Part shown: piece after piece, positions 1 to 10,594 of the stretch | How the letters are laid out: each line of letters begins with the position of its first letter | Numbering within the stretch: the stretch's first letter is position 1 | NCBI RefSeq assembly: GCF_046630445.1 | Contig: NC_092333.1 | Coordinates: forward strand, 97,810,001 to 97,874,000 | DNA: 64,000 nucleotides | Direction of reading: 5' to 3' | Source of the DNA: Rutidosis leptorrhynchoides | Lineage: Eukaryota > Streptophyta > Magnoliopsida > Asterales > Asteraceae | The notes under the pieces: generated by a model | The model's database searches: none | What the model was told of the DNA's origin: nothing | The model's input: the letters and a program-made list of their open reading frames with translations, nothing else | Program-made: the position numbers and the translations under genes

Positions 1-866
1 CAATGGCCTTCGTGGTGTTAATTTGTAGAGTAACACGTGTTCGTTTTGCAACTCATGTGGAAAAAACTGAGAATATATTTTCTTTTCATTCAGGTATGTT
101 GTGTTATTATGGAAAGGTCTCTTCTTATGCTGAAAAACAACTTTCCTCGTTTCTAGTGGTGTTATGGATCTTCTCAACGGAAACAATTTCAACCTAGGGA
201 GTAAAGAGGATAACCATATCTTCTGGCAACATGTCTTGTCTTGTTTTGGCTTAAGTACAATGGAAATGGAAGAACAAGTTAATGTATGCTTCTCCTAGCC
301 GTCATGGGCGAATACTCAACGAGGATGTGTTTGCTATCTGAAGACATTTTCATATTTAGGAGTTTGAAGATTGGTTTTCATAACCCAAAAGCTTTTGAGA
401 TGTAAACTTGGTTTTTTGGTAATAGATTTAAACTATGGTAAAAGGTGTAAGTTTGGCAGGGACACCTCGACTGAGTTTCCTTTGGAAGCCTACTAGACCC
501 AATTCGAAAGAGCTGGATGCCGAAAAAATACCTCCATCAGGTCCCCACAAATGTGACAAGAGCATCTATCATCCAGTTGCCGCAAGATTTGTAAATTCTT
601 GCCGCGAGTGTGGATCGAACTTTCGCCTATTTTATGGCAGAGCTTTTACATGGCGGGTCTCAGCTTCAAAAGTATCGGGTACCAGTGAGCTATTACTACA
701 TTGGTAATAATAGGTTTAAACTAGTAGGTGTCTTTGGTTGGATTACTTTGTAGTTTTCCAATCTGGTGTGTTCAGAAGGTCTGCTTTAAAGCTCACTCCT
801 TGCGAGCTTGAGTTTTTGTTGTATTGTTGGTGTTTTTTGATTTAATATAATTCTTTGCCTTTTTTT

Positions 867-899
<33 letters not shown>
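1..899 (+). repeat. Degenerate LINE-like 3' region with poly(A) tail
   Basis: The segment ends in an uninterrupted run of about 32 A (868-899), preceded by a T-rich, TTTGATTTAATATAA-type tail that resembles plant L1-type 3' untranslated ends. It is interrupted by the SINE-like insert described separately. Positions 1-415 contain no reading frame I can assign; the short frames there have no recognisable domain. No reverse transcriptase motif is visible, so only the extreme 3' end of such an element, or a polyadenylated retrocopy, would be present. Confidence 0.4.
436..700 (-). mobile_element. tRNA-type SINE-like insert
   Basis: On the minus strand there is a pol III A-box-like motif TAGCTCACTGGTA (680-692) and a B-box-like GTTCGATCC (612-620), in the right order for a tRNA-derived promoter. 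The insert is flanked by near-identical sequences TTGGTAATAGATTTAAACTA (416-435) and a slightly longer version at 701-723, which look like a target-site duplication. The region after the B box contains the arms GCGGCAAGA and TCTTGCGGC. A second SINE-like remnant at 28541-28885 has the same layout. The family is not identified. Confidence 0.5.
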
Positions 900-902
<3 letters not shown>

Positions 903-979
903 GCTATATATAAGATATTTGGATATGCATAAATTATATGCACCTTTAAAATAACAATAACCCTTGAAATATAACTTTT

Positions 980-1298
980 TGTTATATATGGCCGACACTT
1001 TTAACACTTTTGATAAAGTAAAGTTTATTCAAATTCACGGATATAATTCACGGACATTACTGTGCACCTAACTGCACAGTAAATTATTATACTATAAATA
1101 TGCAATCGATTGTAATTAGTGAGATACCAATTCACATACATAGAATATATTTCATCATCATTCTTTTACTCTCTCTTATTTTAAGTTTATTAGTAGCCTA
1201 TAGTCAACAACAAACCAACTAAAGGTAGTTATAAGCCTACTGAATTATAACACGAACCAAACCACTAAAGGTAGTTATAAGCCTACAGAATTATAACA
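980..1298 (+). repeat. copia-1 5' LTR
   Basis: A 319-bp direct repeat of 28204-28522, TG...CA bounded, preceded by TSD CTTTT. It holds a TATA-like TATAAATA at 1093-1100, about where U3 should end. Two short duplicated stretches ending in TTATAAC lie near its 3' end. Confidence 0.95.
1093..1100 (+). promoter_or_regulatory. TATA-box-like element in copia-1 LTR
   Basis: TATAAATA in the middle of the LTR, with the same motif at 28317-28324 in the 3' LTR. Its position upstream of the leader fits an RNA polymerase II promoter. No start site can be seen directly. Confidence 0.5.
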
Positions 1299-1409
1299 CG
1301 TTATCAGCACGAAGTGCTCCGTATAATCAAGGTAATAAAAAAAATTCTATAACGATATCTTCTATTAGTAAGGTAAATATTATTATCATCATAACTAATA
1401 TTTATATTA

Positions 1410-1655
1410 TATAATATGGTCGGTTATACCGCCTGAATTATATTTCTGTAATCTAACTTTTATTAACTTCATTAACATTTATATTTATATTATATATGGT
1501 CAGTTATACCGCCTGAATTATATTTCTCTAATCTAACTTTTATTAACTTCATTAACATTTATATTTATGTTATATATGGTCGGTTATACCGCCTGAATTA
1601 TATTTCTGTAATCTAACTCTTATTAACTTCACTAACATTTATATTTATGTTATCT
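1410..1655 (+). repeat. 80-bp tandem repeat in copia-1 leader
   Basis: Three copies with exactly 80-bp spacing; the GGTCGGTTATACCGCC core starts near 1418, 1498 and 1578 (one copy reads GGTCAG). A shorter pair with 48-bp spacing follows at about 1870-1946, sharing GTTAACGTCAACT and ACGACGTTACAACG. Leader repeats like these are not coding. Confidence 0.85.
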
Positions 1656-2046
1656 AACATTTATGATTATTTATGCAGTTAATCATTATTTATTTCATTC
1701 ATACTAATATTTATTCTTAAATTTATTATTTATGCATAATATGTTTATTCTCTTAATCTTCGTATTTATACTAACCATATTTCTACTAAATGTATTTTAT
1801 AGTAATCATATTTATACTAATAAAATTCTTTTATTAAAATGATTATTAATATAACGAGTACATAACATTCGTTAACGTCAACTAACGACGTTACAACGGT
1901 CATATATACATAACGGTTGTTAACGTCAACTGACGACGTTACAACGACTATATTTTTCAAATATAAAATAAACATCTCCATTTTCACATTTTCACAAATC
2001 AATCTTCATTTTCTCAGATTACCACTCTCAAAAAGTTTTTGTAAAG

Positions 2047-2211
2047 ATGATTCACACAAGGATGATTTTTCCTATTGTATTGGTCATATTAACTATCATC
2101 ATTGTTGCTAATATACCACCGGGTGAACCTATATTCTATCCTGCCCTTGTGGTTTTATTATTTGTAATCATACCATTATTCTGTTGTTTGCTACTTATGA
2201 ATTTAAAATGA
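2047..2211 (+). CDS. Two-transmembrane micro-protein in copia-1 leader
   Basis: A 54-codon frame begins ATG ATT CAC and ends AAA TGA, between the leader repeats and gag. About residues 7-22 and 34-52 are strongly hydrophobic and could form a membrane hairpin joined by a short polar turn with the motif PPGEPIFY. The upstream sequence is CT-rich like a plant mRNA leader. I do not recognise the protein. A frame with a very similar layout (hydrophobic segment, PPEES, aromatic turn, hydrophobic segment) lies at 19247-19453 in an unrelated element, which makes chance less likely. Expression and function are unknown, and it could also act as an upstream ORF regulating gag. Confidence 0.45.
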   Translation: MIHTRMIFPIVLVILTIIIVANIPPGEPIFYPALVVLLFVIIPLFCCLLLMNLK

Positions 2212-2281
2212 TTCTAATTTCATGTTGTTAGAAATTGATTATGATTATAATTTATGTTGTTCATCTTTCTGAAAATAGAAA

Positions 2282-3361
2282 ATGTCAAACTTATCAAAGC
2301 TTGAGTTTGATGCCCTAGACGTATCGGGAACAAACTACACATCATGGGTCATGGATGTAGAAATAAATCTTGGATCATTGGGTATTCTAGAAACTTTAAA
2401 AGAAAACAATACTTGTTCTGATCAAGATAAATTAAAATCAATTGCTTTTATTCGCAAACATATTGATATCACCTTAAAACATATGTATCTCACTATCAAA
2501 GATCCACATGTTTTATGGGAAAGTATCAAAAGTAGATTCGATAATCAAAAGAAAATATTACTCCCAGCTGCGAGGGAAGAATGGAGAAATCTAAGGTTCC
2601 AAGACTTTAAAAAGGTAAGTGAATACAGCTCGGCCATGTTCAAGATCCGTTCAAAGCTTCAATTCTGTGGTCAAGAAATAAGTGATGCTGATATGATGGA
2701 GAAAACTTTCTCCACAATGCATTCTGCAAACATTACTATACAAGAAAATTTAAGATTGCAGAATTACAAAACTTTTTTCAAACTTCAAACTTATCTCTTA
2801 GTTGCAGAAGTGAATAAAGAATTACTGATGAAGAATCAAGAATCTCGTCCTACGGGTGTGCTAGCATTCCCTAAAACTAATGCTATTAACAATAATAATA
2901 ATAATAATAAAAAAAGAAATGCACCTGGACGAGGACGTGGGCGAGGTCATGGTCATATTGGACAAAACCATCATCATGGAAATTACCATAAGAATAATAA
3001 AAATCATAACTATGTTCGAAATCAACCTTATGGTAATAGTCATGATGGTGGTCGTGGTCGTGGTCGTGGTGGTTACGGTGGTCGTGGTCGTGGACAAAGA
3101 AATAATAATCCACAAAATTATAAATTTCAACCACCATATAATCCCACAAATCATAATGTTGAAGGAAGCTCTTCAAATAATATTGAAGATTCTTGTTATC
3201 GATGTGGTAAAATTGGCCATTGGTCTAAAAAATGTCGAACAAATCAATATTCTGTTAATCAATATCAAGAATCCCTAAAGGGAAAAGGAAAAGAGGCGAA
3301 CCTTGTGGATGACCTTGATATAAAAATCACTGAGCCAACAAGTGACTACTTTAATGAATAA
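2282..3361 (+). CDS. gag: copia-1 Gag (nucleocapsid-like)
   Basis: A 359-residue protein. The N-terminal two thirds matches the copia Gag pattern (a DALDVSG-NYTSW start, then the WE-KSRF and LPAAREEW stretches), which builds the virus-like particle. A low-complexity Asn/His/Gly/Arg part with several RGRG repeats follows (about 205-290), and then one CCHC zinc knuckle CYRCGKIGHWSKKC (residues 305-318) that binds RNA. The frame is intact and ends in TAA. The ATG follows AAAATAGAA and gives the expected N-terminus. Downstream, 3362-3494 is an AT-rich non-coding spacer before the protease frame, so Gag and Pol are not one continuous frame here. Confidence 0.9.
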   Translation: MSNLSKLEFDALDVSGTNYTSWVMDVEINLGSLGILETLKENNTCSDQDKLKSIAFIRKHIDITLKHMYLTIKDPHVLWESIKSRFDNQKKILLPAAREEWRNLRFQDFKKVSEYSSAMFKIRSKLQFCGQEISDADMMEKTFSTMHSANITIQENLRLQNYKTFFKLQTYLLVAEVNKELLMKNQESRPTGVLAFPKTNAINNNNNNNKKRNAPGRGRGRGHGHIGQNHHHGNYHKNNKNHNYVRNQPYGNSHDGGRGRGRGGYGGRGRGQRNNNPQNYKFQPPYNPTNHNVEGSSSNNIEDSCYRCGKIGHWSKKCRTNQYSVNQYQESLKGKGKEANLVDDLDIKITEPTSDYFNE

Positions 3362-3494
3362 AACTCATATTATATGTCCCTATCAAATAAATGGATGTAG
3401 ATTTACCTTCTATACCATATCTACTTTACTATATGTTTTCCTTATTATGTACTTTCATTTATAACATATTTTGAATGTAATATATTGATGAATT

Positions 3495-3663
3495 ATGAAC
3501 TCATTATTTGTTTCTCATATTTTGAAGTTCATGATGAACACTACTGGAGTACAAAATCAGTCAAATGGTGGGGATCTTTGTATTGCAGACAGTGGTACCA
3601 CACACACTATACTCAAATCTAAAAAATATTTCACTGATTTTAAAGCAACAGAAGGAACGGTAC
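3495..3663 (+). pseudogene. pol: copia-1 Pol part 1: aspartic protease start, cut by gypsy-1
   Basis: The frame includes the retroviral-type aspartic protease signature DSGTTHT, followed by a typical KYFTDF stretch. It stops being copia sequence at the ATACT target site (3664-3668), where the gypsy-1 LTR begins, and resumes at 12641 beyond gypsy-1. As it stands it cannot make a functional Pol. Confidence 0.85.
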
Positions 3664-4080
3664 ATACTTGTAAGACCCTAATCTTCATTGCACAGCAAAG
3701 TATATAGAGTACATAAAGTGTGGGAATGATTGTGCAGTTAAACAGAAGTCAGAGAGCAATCTGAGCTTAGTGCGCGCCGCGCACACCAAAGGGAGCGCGC
3801 CGCGCACTCCCCACTGTAGCCGGGTTTTTGCTGTTTTAATGAGATATTTTGAGGGCAATTGTGTAATTTCACTTTGGGGCCGAAATTAATATCCTAGATC
3901 AGTTTTGGGGAGCTCATTTACTACTCCCACAACAACCTCATCTTCTCCAATTAAACACTAGAGAGAGAGTGCAATCCTTGAGAGAGAAAGCTCCATTAAA
4001 GGGTGAAAGAGGTTGAATCGGGTCTCGGTGCAAGTTATAAAGTCGTTCATCTAGTCGATAGCTACGTGGTGATTGTGTTG

Positions 4081-5252
4081 GTAAGTTATAAAACCCAATT
4101 TCTTACTTTAATTGCTTTAAGGGTTAGGGTTTGCGCTAGTGATGAACCAATGACCCATTTTGTTAGTATTTTGGGGACTTTGGGTGAATATGGGTTATGA
4201 AGGCTCATTGATGACTAACCTAGGGTTTGAATGTGTTAATTGGACTTTTGAGTCTTAAATTTAGTTAGTTAGTGCTAGAACACTTTAATAATATGTAAAT
4301 GGGTGTTATTGGGTATGGATGACCCAAATGGGTGTGTTGACCTTGAAATGGGTCAAATGAGTCTTTAATGACCTAAGTGGCCTAGCAATTATGAAAACAA
4401 GTTAGCCTTGTGACCAAAATGTGTTTTAAACCCATCTTGATGAATGATTAGGATTTTGGTGTGTGTTGACCCAATTTAGGATTAAGGGTGCAAATGGGTT
4501 GAAATTGCACCATTGGGTCAAAATGGCTTAGAATGGTGAAAGGGTTTGGTAGACCGACTTGAGTTTGCGTTTGATGATGTGTATAATATGATAGGTACGT
4601 TACTTTGAGGTCTTGCAAGCTCGGGTATCTTTTCACAAGACTTTGAGGTGAGTGGAATAATTATATGCGTATGTATATAATGTATCTATTTGTTGTAGCG
4701 TGAAAGGTGTAGTGTCGAGGTGTTAAGACACCACGTTTCACGTGAAGAGTGTAGCATCGAGGTGTTAAGATGCCACTCGGGTGTAGCATCGAGGTGTTAA
4801 GATGCCACCTAGGAGTGTAGTGTCGAGGTGTTAAGACACCACTCCGTAAAATAATGAGTGTTGCATCGAGGTGTTCAGATGCCACTCGGGGTGATGTGCC
4901 GAGGTGTTAAGGTGCCACCCTAGGGGTTAGTGGTGCGAGGTGTTAAGTGCCTTAATGGATGTTATGAACACCGATGGCGTTTTCGCGAGCGCCGTTCCCT
5001 TGTACTATTGGTCGACCATGGTTACTTGTGTTGTAAGCATATTATATCATTTCGAGTTATATTATTATGCAGTTGTTGCTAGCTTGTGGTATTGGAGATT
5101 ATAGCTTGTTAATGTGACGATAAGCTAATTGTATTGCTAGCATGTTTGCGGTTTGTGTAAGTGTATGCAAGTAGGTATAATTATATATGTATTCGTATAA
5201 TTATTGCATTCACTAAGCTTTGCTTACCCTCTCGTTGTTTACCATTTTATAG
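4081..5252 (+). promoter_or_regulatory. Candidate leader intron inside gypsy-1 LTR
   Basis: The donor GTTG|GTAAGT at 4081 and acceptor CCATTTTATAG|GTT at 5252 fit plant splice consensus. Just before the acceptor lie CACTAAG (branch-like) and a hairpin TAAGC-ttt-GCTTA (5214-5226). The same layout recurs at 10995-12166 in the 3' LTR and at 39207-40367 in a different LTR family. Splicing is inferred, not shown. Confidence 0.5.
4701..4953 (+). repeat. Tandem array of seven hairpins (gypsy-1 5' LTR)
   Basis: Seven units share the near-constant loop GAGGTGTTAA. The flanking arms pair within each unit but differ between units: GTGTC/GACAC, GCATC/GATGC, GTGCC/GGTGC (with wobbles), and outer arms GAGTG/CACTC, GGGTG/CACCT, GGAGTG/CACTCC and CGTGAAA/TTTCACG. 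The 3' LTR carries the same array at 11615-11868. Paired changes across arms indicate selection on, or a copying mechanism preserving, RNA or DNA secondary structure. Confidence 0.85.
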
Positions 5253-5722
5253 GTTCGGTTTTGGACAAGGGTAAGGGCATCGTATTGGACTAGAGATCCC
5301 GCTTGATACTAGGGGACGCTTTTGGCTTTAGTAGCTCTTGGAGTTTGACCGGTAGTTGGGTAGTTTAATCCCAAACGCCATGCTCATTGTGTAGTTTGGA
5401 AATTAAACTTTTTAGTGGTCGAAACTCTAAACTTGTATTAAACTTGTATTTTGGGTCGTGTGGGCCCCGCTTGTAAAACATTGTTTTTATGTTTGATTCG
5501 TGTTAGTTTTACATATATAAGTTTGTTGTGAAAAGCGTTCGGTCTAAAAGTGTCGGGAAGTCGAAGATCTTTTCGCGAAAAATGGACATTTTGGTCAGAA
5601 CTGTCTCAGGCCTTGTGCGCGCCGCGCATAGGCAGTGATGCGCGTCGCGCACCCTCCAGATCAGTTTTAAATTTTTTTTTATTCCGCGTTTTTGGTTGGT
5701 TAACGGGTTGGGTTGTTACAAG

Positions 5723-5734
5723 TGGTATCAGAGC
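5723..5734 (+). other. gypsy-1 primer-binding site (initiator tRNA-Met)
   Basis: TGGTATCAGAGC, complementary to the 3' end of plant initiator methionine tRNA, two bases downstream of the 5' LTR. This is where minus-strand cDNA synthesis starts. Confidence 0.95.
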
Positions 5735-6100
5735 ATGGTCTAAGGGATTTAGGTGACTTGAGATAGGCGCCTAGACTTAGACTTTTTGTGTGTGCGTTAT
5801 GCGGGACTTGTAGGACTTTGGGTCGGATCGGGATGGTTAGTGCATAGGTTTATGTGAACTAATCATGCGCTATTTGTTTGTGTTGTGTTTAGCAATCATC
5901 AAGCGAGATGGACGTTGTACTAGCGAGTTAGCGCGACGTGCTCGCGTAGTAATGACTAGCTACCATTACTACGAGTGCAAATCGGGTCAAACGAGCAATG
6001 TACGACGATTGTTGAGCAAGATGGGGTAGTGTGGCGTATGTGTACGTATTTATGTAAATTGTCCTTTCGTTTTATGGTTTAACCTAATTCGTTTTATAGA

Positions 6101-9100
6101 ATGAAGACGAGAAACGGTCCCGAACATGATAACGAAAGTACAAGCGGGGACGCCGAGTTCTCAACCAAGGTCGAGGCCGTCTTTAAGAAGTTAAAAGCAG
6201 ATTTTCTTGCGGACGTTCGAAAGGTCTTTCAAGATTCGGTTGATGAGCAAATAACCGATCTAATTAATGAACGAATGAAGGCCACTATCGAAGAGGCCCT
6301 TGATGCTAGGAATATCTATCCTCGCGGTGAAGGAGGCGAAGGAAGGCGGGACTTCCACTACAAGAACTTCAAGGATGCTCAACCCCCGATGTTTAATGGG
6401 GTGCGGGATCCTTTAAAAAGTACATGTTGGATCTTCGATATTGAGGGAGCTTTCCGTACCGCAGAATGTCCTCCCGAAAAGAAGACGAGGTATGGTTCTA
6501 GCATGTTACGCGAAGAAGCTAAGTTGTGGTGGGACGATAAAATCAACTTGTATGTTGAAGAACAATGTATGGGCTTGACTTGGGAAGAGTTCAAGAAAGA
6601 ATTTTTCAAAGAATATCGAACTTCTTCCGACCTCGATAGAATCCGGGACGAGTTGCACCATTTGCAACAAGGTTCCATGGATTTGGTTACCCTCAAGTCT
6701 ACATTATTGGCAAAGACTCGTTTTTGCCCGGAATATGTTGGTGATGATCATAAGCTCATGAAGGATTTCTACCGTACTTTGAATGATGAGTACAAGGGGA
6801 AGATTAGTCGGGGTATGGCTAAGTCTTTTGATGAATTGTTCGAGTTGGCTCGGGGTTTTGAGCCGGAGATTCCAAGAAAGAGTGATTTCATGTTTTCCAA
6901 AAGAAAGTTTGAAGGTTTTAGCTACTTTAACGCCTCAAGCAAGAAGAGCAAGAGCAAGAGGGGGGCCGAAAGTGTCAATAGTGCAAAGAAGGGCACTACC
7001 GGTGGGTTTTCTTATACGTGCTACAATTGTGGACAACCGGGTCATATGGCTCGTGAGTGTCCGAAACCATCTTCCGGAAACAAGGTCACTTGTTTTAATT
7101 GCGGCAAAGAGGGGCATAAGAAGCCGGAGTGTCCCGACTTGCGAAACGACAATGTGAAGCGGTTAGAGAAGGCAGCGGGTATGGCTAGGGGTCGCAACTA
7201 CTTGATGACCAATGATGAAGCCAAACAATCGCACGAAGTTGTCTCAGGTACTTACATGGTTAATTCTAATCCGGCGAGGATTCTTTTCGATAGCGGTGCA
7301 AATTTGTCGTTTGTGTCTCCTAAATTTGTGCCTAAACTTAATAGACCATTAGCTAAGTTAAGTCGTCCGATAGAAGTCGAAATAGCGGACGGCAAGACGG
7401 TGCTAGTGGTTGATGTGTGTGAAAATTGTGATGTTGTTTTTGGTGCCGAAACCTTTAAAATTGATCTTATTCCAATGACCTTGGGCGACTTTGATATTGT
7501 CGTTGGTATGGATTGGCTCGATCGTTATAGAGCCGATATTGCATGCCATGATAAGTTTATTCGTGTGAAGACCCTAAGTGGGGGAGAGTTAATTATTCAT
7601 GGTGACAAGTTAAGGAGACCGGTGCCGATATGCACTTTTGCACGGGCACGTCGTTTTGTAGTTACCGGTGGCATGGCTTTCCTTGCTCATGTTGTTGATA
7701 CTCGCAATGAGCCACCACCTATTCGTGAAATTCCGGTTGTTAGTGAATTCGAAGATGTTTTTCCGGACGAATTACCGGGTGTTCCGGCGGAAAGACAAGT
7801 TGAGTTTCGTATTGAGTTGGTTCCGGGAGCTACTCCCATTGCTAAAACTCCTTATCGTTTAGCACCAACGGAAATGCAAGAGTTGTTAAATCAAACCCAA
7901 GAGTTGCTCGAGAAGGGTTTTATTCGACCGAGTGCTTCGCCATGGGGTGCTCCGGTGTTATTTGTGAAGAAGAAAGATGGTAGTATGCGTATGTGCATTG
8001 ATTACCGTGAGTTGAATAAAGTGACGATCAAGAATCGTTATCCATTACCTAGGATTGACGATTTATTTGATCAACTTCAAGGTGCAACGTATTTCTCTAA
8101 GATCGACCTACGGTCCGGCTATCACCAAATGCGGGTCCGTGAGGAAGACATAGAGAAAACGGCTTTTTGAACGCGTTACGGGCATTATGAGTTTGTAGTT
8201 ATGCCCTTTGGTCTTACGAATGCACCGGCGGTATTCATGGATCTTATGAACCGAGTGTGCCAACCTATGTTGGACAAGTCGGTAATAGTGTTCATTGACG
8301 ACATACTAGTCTACTCGAAAAGTATGAACGAACATGAACATCATTTGCGTGAAGTATTGAAGACGCTACGAAAGGAGAAGTTGTATGCAAAGTTCTCCAA
8401 ATGTGAATTTTGGCTAAGGGAAGTTCAATTCCTTGGTCATATTGTGAACGAAAACGGTATTCAAGTAGATCCGAGGAAGATCGAGATGGTGAAGAGTTGG
8501 GGACGACCGACTACGCCTACAGAAATCCGAAGTTTTCTCGGATTGGCCGGTTATTATCGTCGGTTTATCCAAGATTTTTCTAAGATCGCTTCTTCGTTGA
8601 CGAAATTGACAAGGAAGAATTCGAGGTTTATTTGGGAGAACGAGCAAGAAATTGCTTTTCAATTGTTAAAAGAGAAGTTGTGTCAAGCTCCGGTGTTAGT
8701 GTTGCCGAAAGGGGTAGAAGATATGGTGGTTTATTGTGATGCTTCCTTAAATGGTCTCGGGTGTGTTCTAATGCAAAGAAGTAAAGTCATCGCTTATGCC
8801 TCTCGACAATTAAAGGAACATGAAACGAGGTATCCGACTCATGATCTTGAGTTGGCGGCGGTTGTGCATGCGTTGAAAATTTGGCGCCATTACTTGTATG
8901 GTGTCAAGTGTGCGATTTATTCGGATCATAAGAGTTTGAAACATCTCTTTAATCAACGAGATTTGAATTATCGCCAACGTAGGTGGATGGATGTGGTGAA
9001 AGACTACGATTGTGAAATACTTTATCATCCGGGTAAGGCGAATGTGGTCGCGGATGCGTTGAGTAGAAAGAGTCAACATCCGGCGATACGAGTTGGATCG

Positions 9101-10594
9101 TTACGTTTGATTATTACCAACGATTTTCTTGAAAAGCTTGGTGAGATTCAAATAGAGGCTTATGTTCACAACAAGCATACGGAGCGAATCGTGGGCCAAT
9201 CAGAGTTTATTACTATGGGTCCGCGTGGTTTGTTGTCTTTCCAAGGAAGGGTGTGGGTGCGTAAGATGGGTGATTACCGACGAGTGCTACTTGATGAAGC
9301 ACATAAGTCAAAATATTTCATTCATCCGGGCGCGACGAAAATGTATCTTGACTTGAAGAAAAATTATTGGTGGCCGGGCTTGAAGCGTGATGTTGTGAAG
9401 TATGTTGAGCAATGCATCACGTGTTTGCAAGTAAAAGCCGAACACCAAAAGCCGTATGGTAAGTTGCAACCGTTAGAAATCCCGAAATGGAAATGGGAGC
9501 ACATTACCATGGATTTCATCACAAAGTTACCTAAGACGGCGAGAACCCAATTTGATACGATTTGGGTGATAGTTGACCGGTTGACAAAAAGTGCTTTGTT
9601 TCTTCCCATTAAAGAAGCGATATCGTCGGAGACCTTGGCTAAGTTGTTTATCAAGGAAGTGGTCGCTCGACATGGGGTTCCTATATCTATTATTTCGGAT
9701 CGAGATACCCGTTTTACATCTCGATTTTGGGAAAAGTTTCATGAGGATATGGGTACACAATTGAAGTTGAGCACGGCGTATCTTCCTCAAACGGACGGTC
9801 AAACCGAACGTACGAACCAAACTTTGGAAGATATGTTACGGGCGTGCATTATTGATTTCGGTGGTAGTTGGGATGAGCATTTGCCTTTGGTGGAATTCTC
9901 GTACGATAATAGTTATCATACTAGTATCGGGATGCCACCTTATGAGATGCTTTACGGGCGGAGGTGTCGAACTCCCATTTGTTGGGGAGAAGTGGGTCAA
10001 AGAGAAATCGGGAGTACCGATTTGGTTTTAGAGACGAATAACAAGATTGATATTATTCAGGAACATTTGAGAAAGGCTCAAGATAGACAAAAGTCGTATG
10101 CCGACAAACGTAGACGAACGATCGAATTTCAAGAAGGCGATATGGTGATGCTTAAGGTTTCGCCATGGAAGGGTATTATTCGATTTCAAAAACGGGGAAA
10201 GTAAGCTCCTCGGTTTATTGGTCCCTTTAAAGTTTTAGCTCGTGTTGGTGAAGTCGCGTATCGTTTGGAATTACCCGAAGAGCTTGCGGGGATTCATAAT
10301 ACATTTCATGTTTCCCATCTCCGTAAGTGTCTTGCGGATGATTCATCATGGGTGCCGTTAGACGAAATTGAGCTAAACAATAAGTTAGAGTATATTGAGG
10401 AGCCGATTGCCATACTCGATGAGAAGGTCAAAAGGTTGAGGCATAAAGAGGTTAGGACTTTTAAAGTTCAATGGCGTCGTAGTAAGGGTTCCGAGTTTAC
10501 TTGGGAGCCCGAAGAATTCGTGTTGGTTTATCTTCCCTCTTTGGATCGCGAGGACGCGCTCCGATTCAAGTGGGGGAGAGTTGTAAGACCCTAA
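6101..10594 (+). pseudogene. gag-pol: gypsy-1 Gag-Pol polyprotein, two in-frame stops
   Basis: One frame of 1498 codons interrupted by TGA at 8168-8170 and TAA at 10202-10204. In order: Gag (about residues 90-260); two CCHC knuckles (C307/C310/H315/C320 and C331/C334/H339/C344); aspartic protease with DSGA (D397); reverse transcriptase with [10 protein letters not shown] and, after the first stop, [10 protein letters not shown]; RNase H (YCDAS, TDHKSL-like [15 protein letters not shown]); integrase with a zinc-binding H/C region and the catalytic ISDRDTRF segment; and a C-terminal chromodomain-like end (TFKVQWR...EFTWEPEE). The TGA replaces a conserved Arg (CGA in relatives). The TAA replaces a Leu-type codon. 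The final stop lies 11 bases inside the 3' LTR, so the polypurine tract is translated. Confidence 0.93.

Larger units (their letters stand above)
3669..5720 (+). repeat. gypsy-1 5' LTR
   Basis: 2052 bp, TGTAAGACCC at the start and GTTGTTACA at the end. From 5' to 3' it holds: a pair of GTGCGCGCCGCGCAC dyads (about 3770-3810); a GAGAGAGAG leader-like stretch (about 3960-3995); a possible splice donor at 4081; the hairpin array 4701-4953; a possible acceptor at 5252; and a second pair of GC dyads (about 5617-5652). A 68-residue frame in its last part is not a gene. Confidence 0.95.

Noticed and set aside
2861..3278. Val/Ile- and His-rich frames over copia-1 gag
   Set aside because: They are off-frame translations of the Asn/Gly/Arg repeats in gag.
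4003..4200. 65-residue frame in both gypsy-1 LTRs (also 10917-11114)
   Set aside because: It spans the predicted splice donor in the leader and has no family resemblance.
4701..4953. CRISPR-like array
   Set aside because: Short regular repeats suggested it, but the variable parts are hairpin arms, not spacers, and the sequence is a plant LTR.
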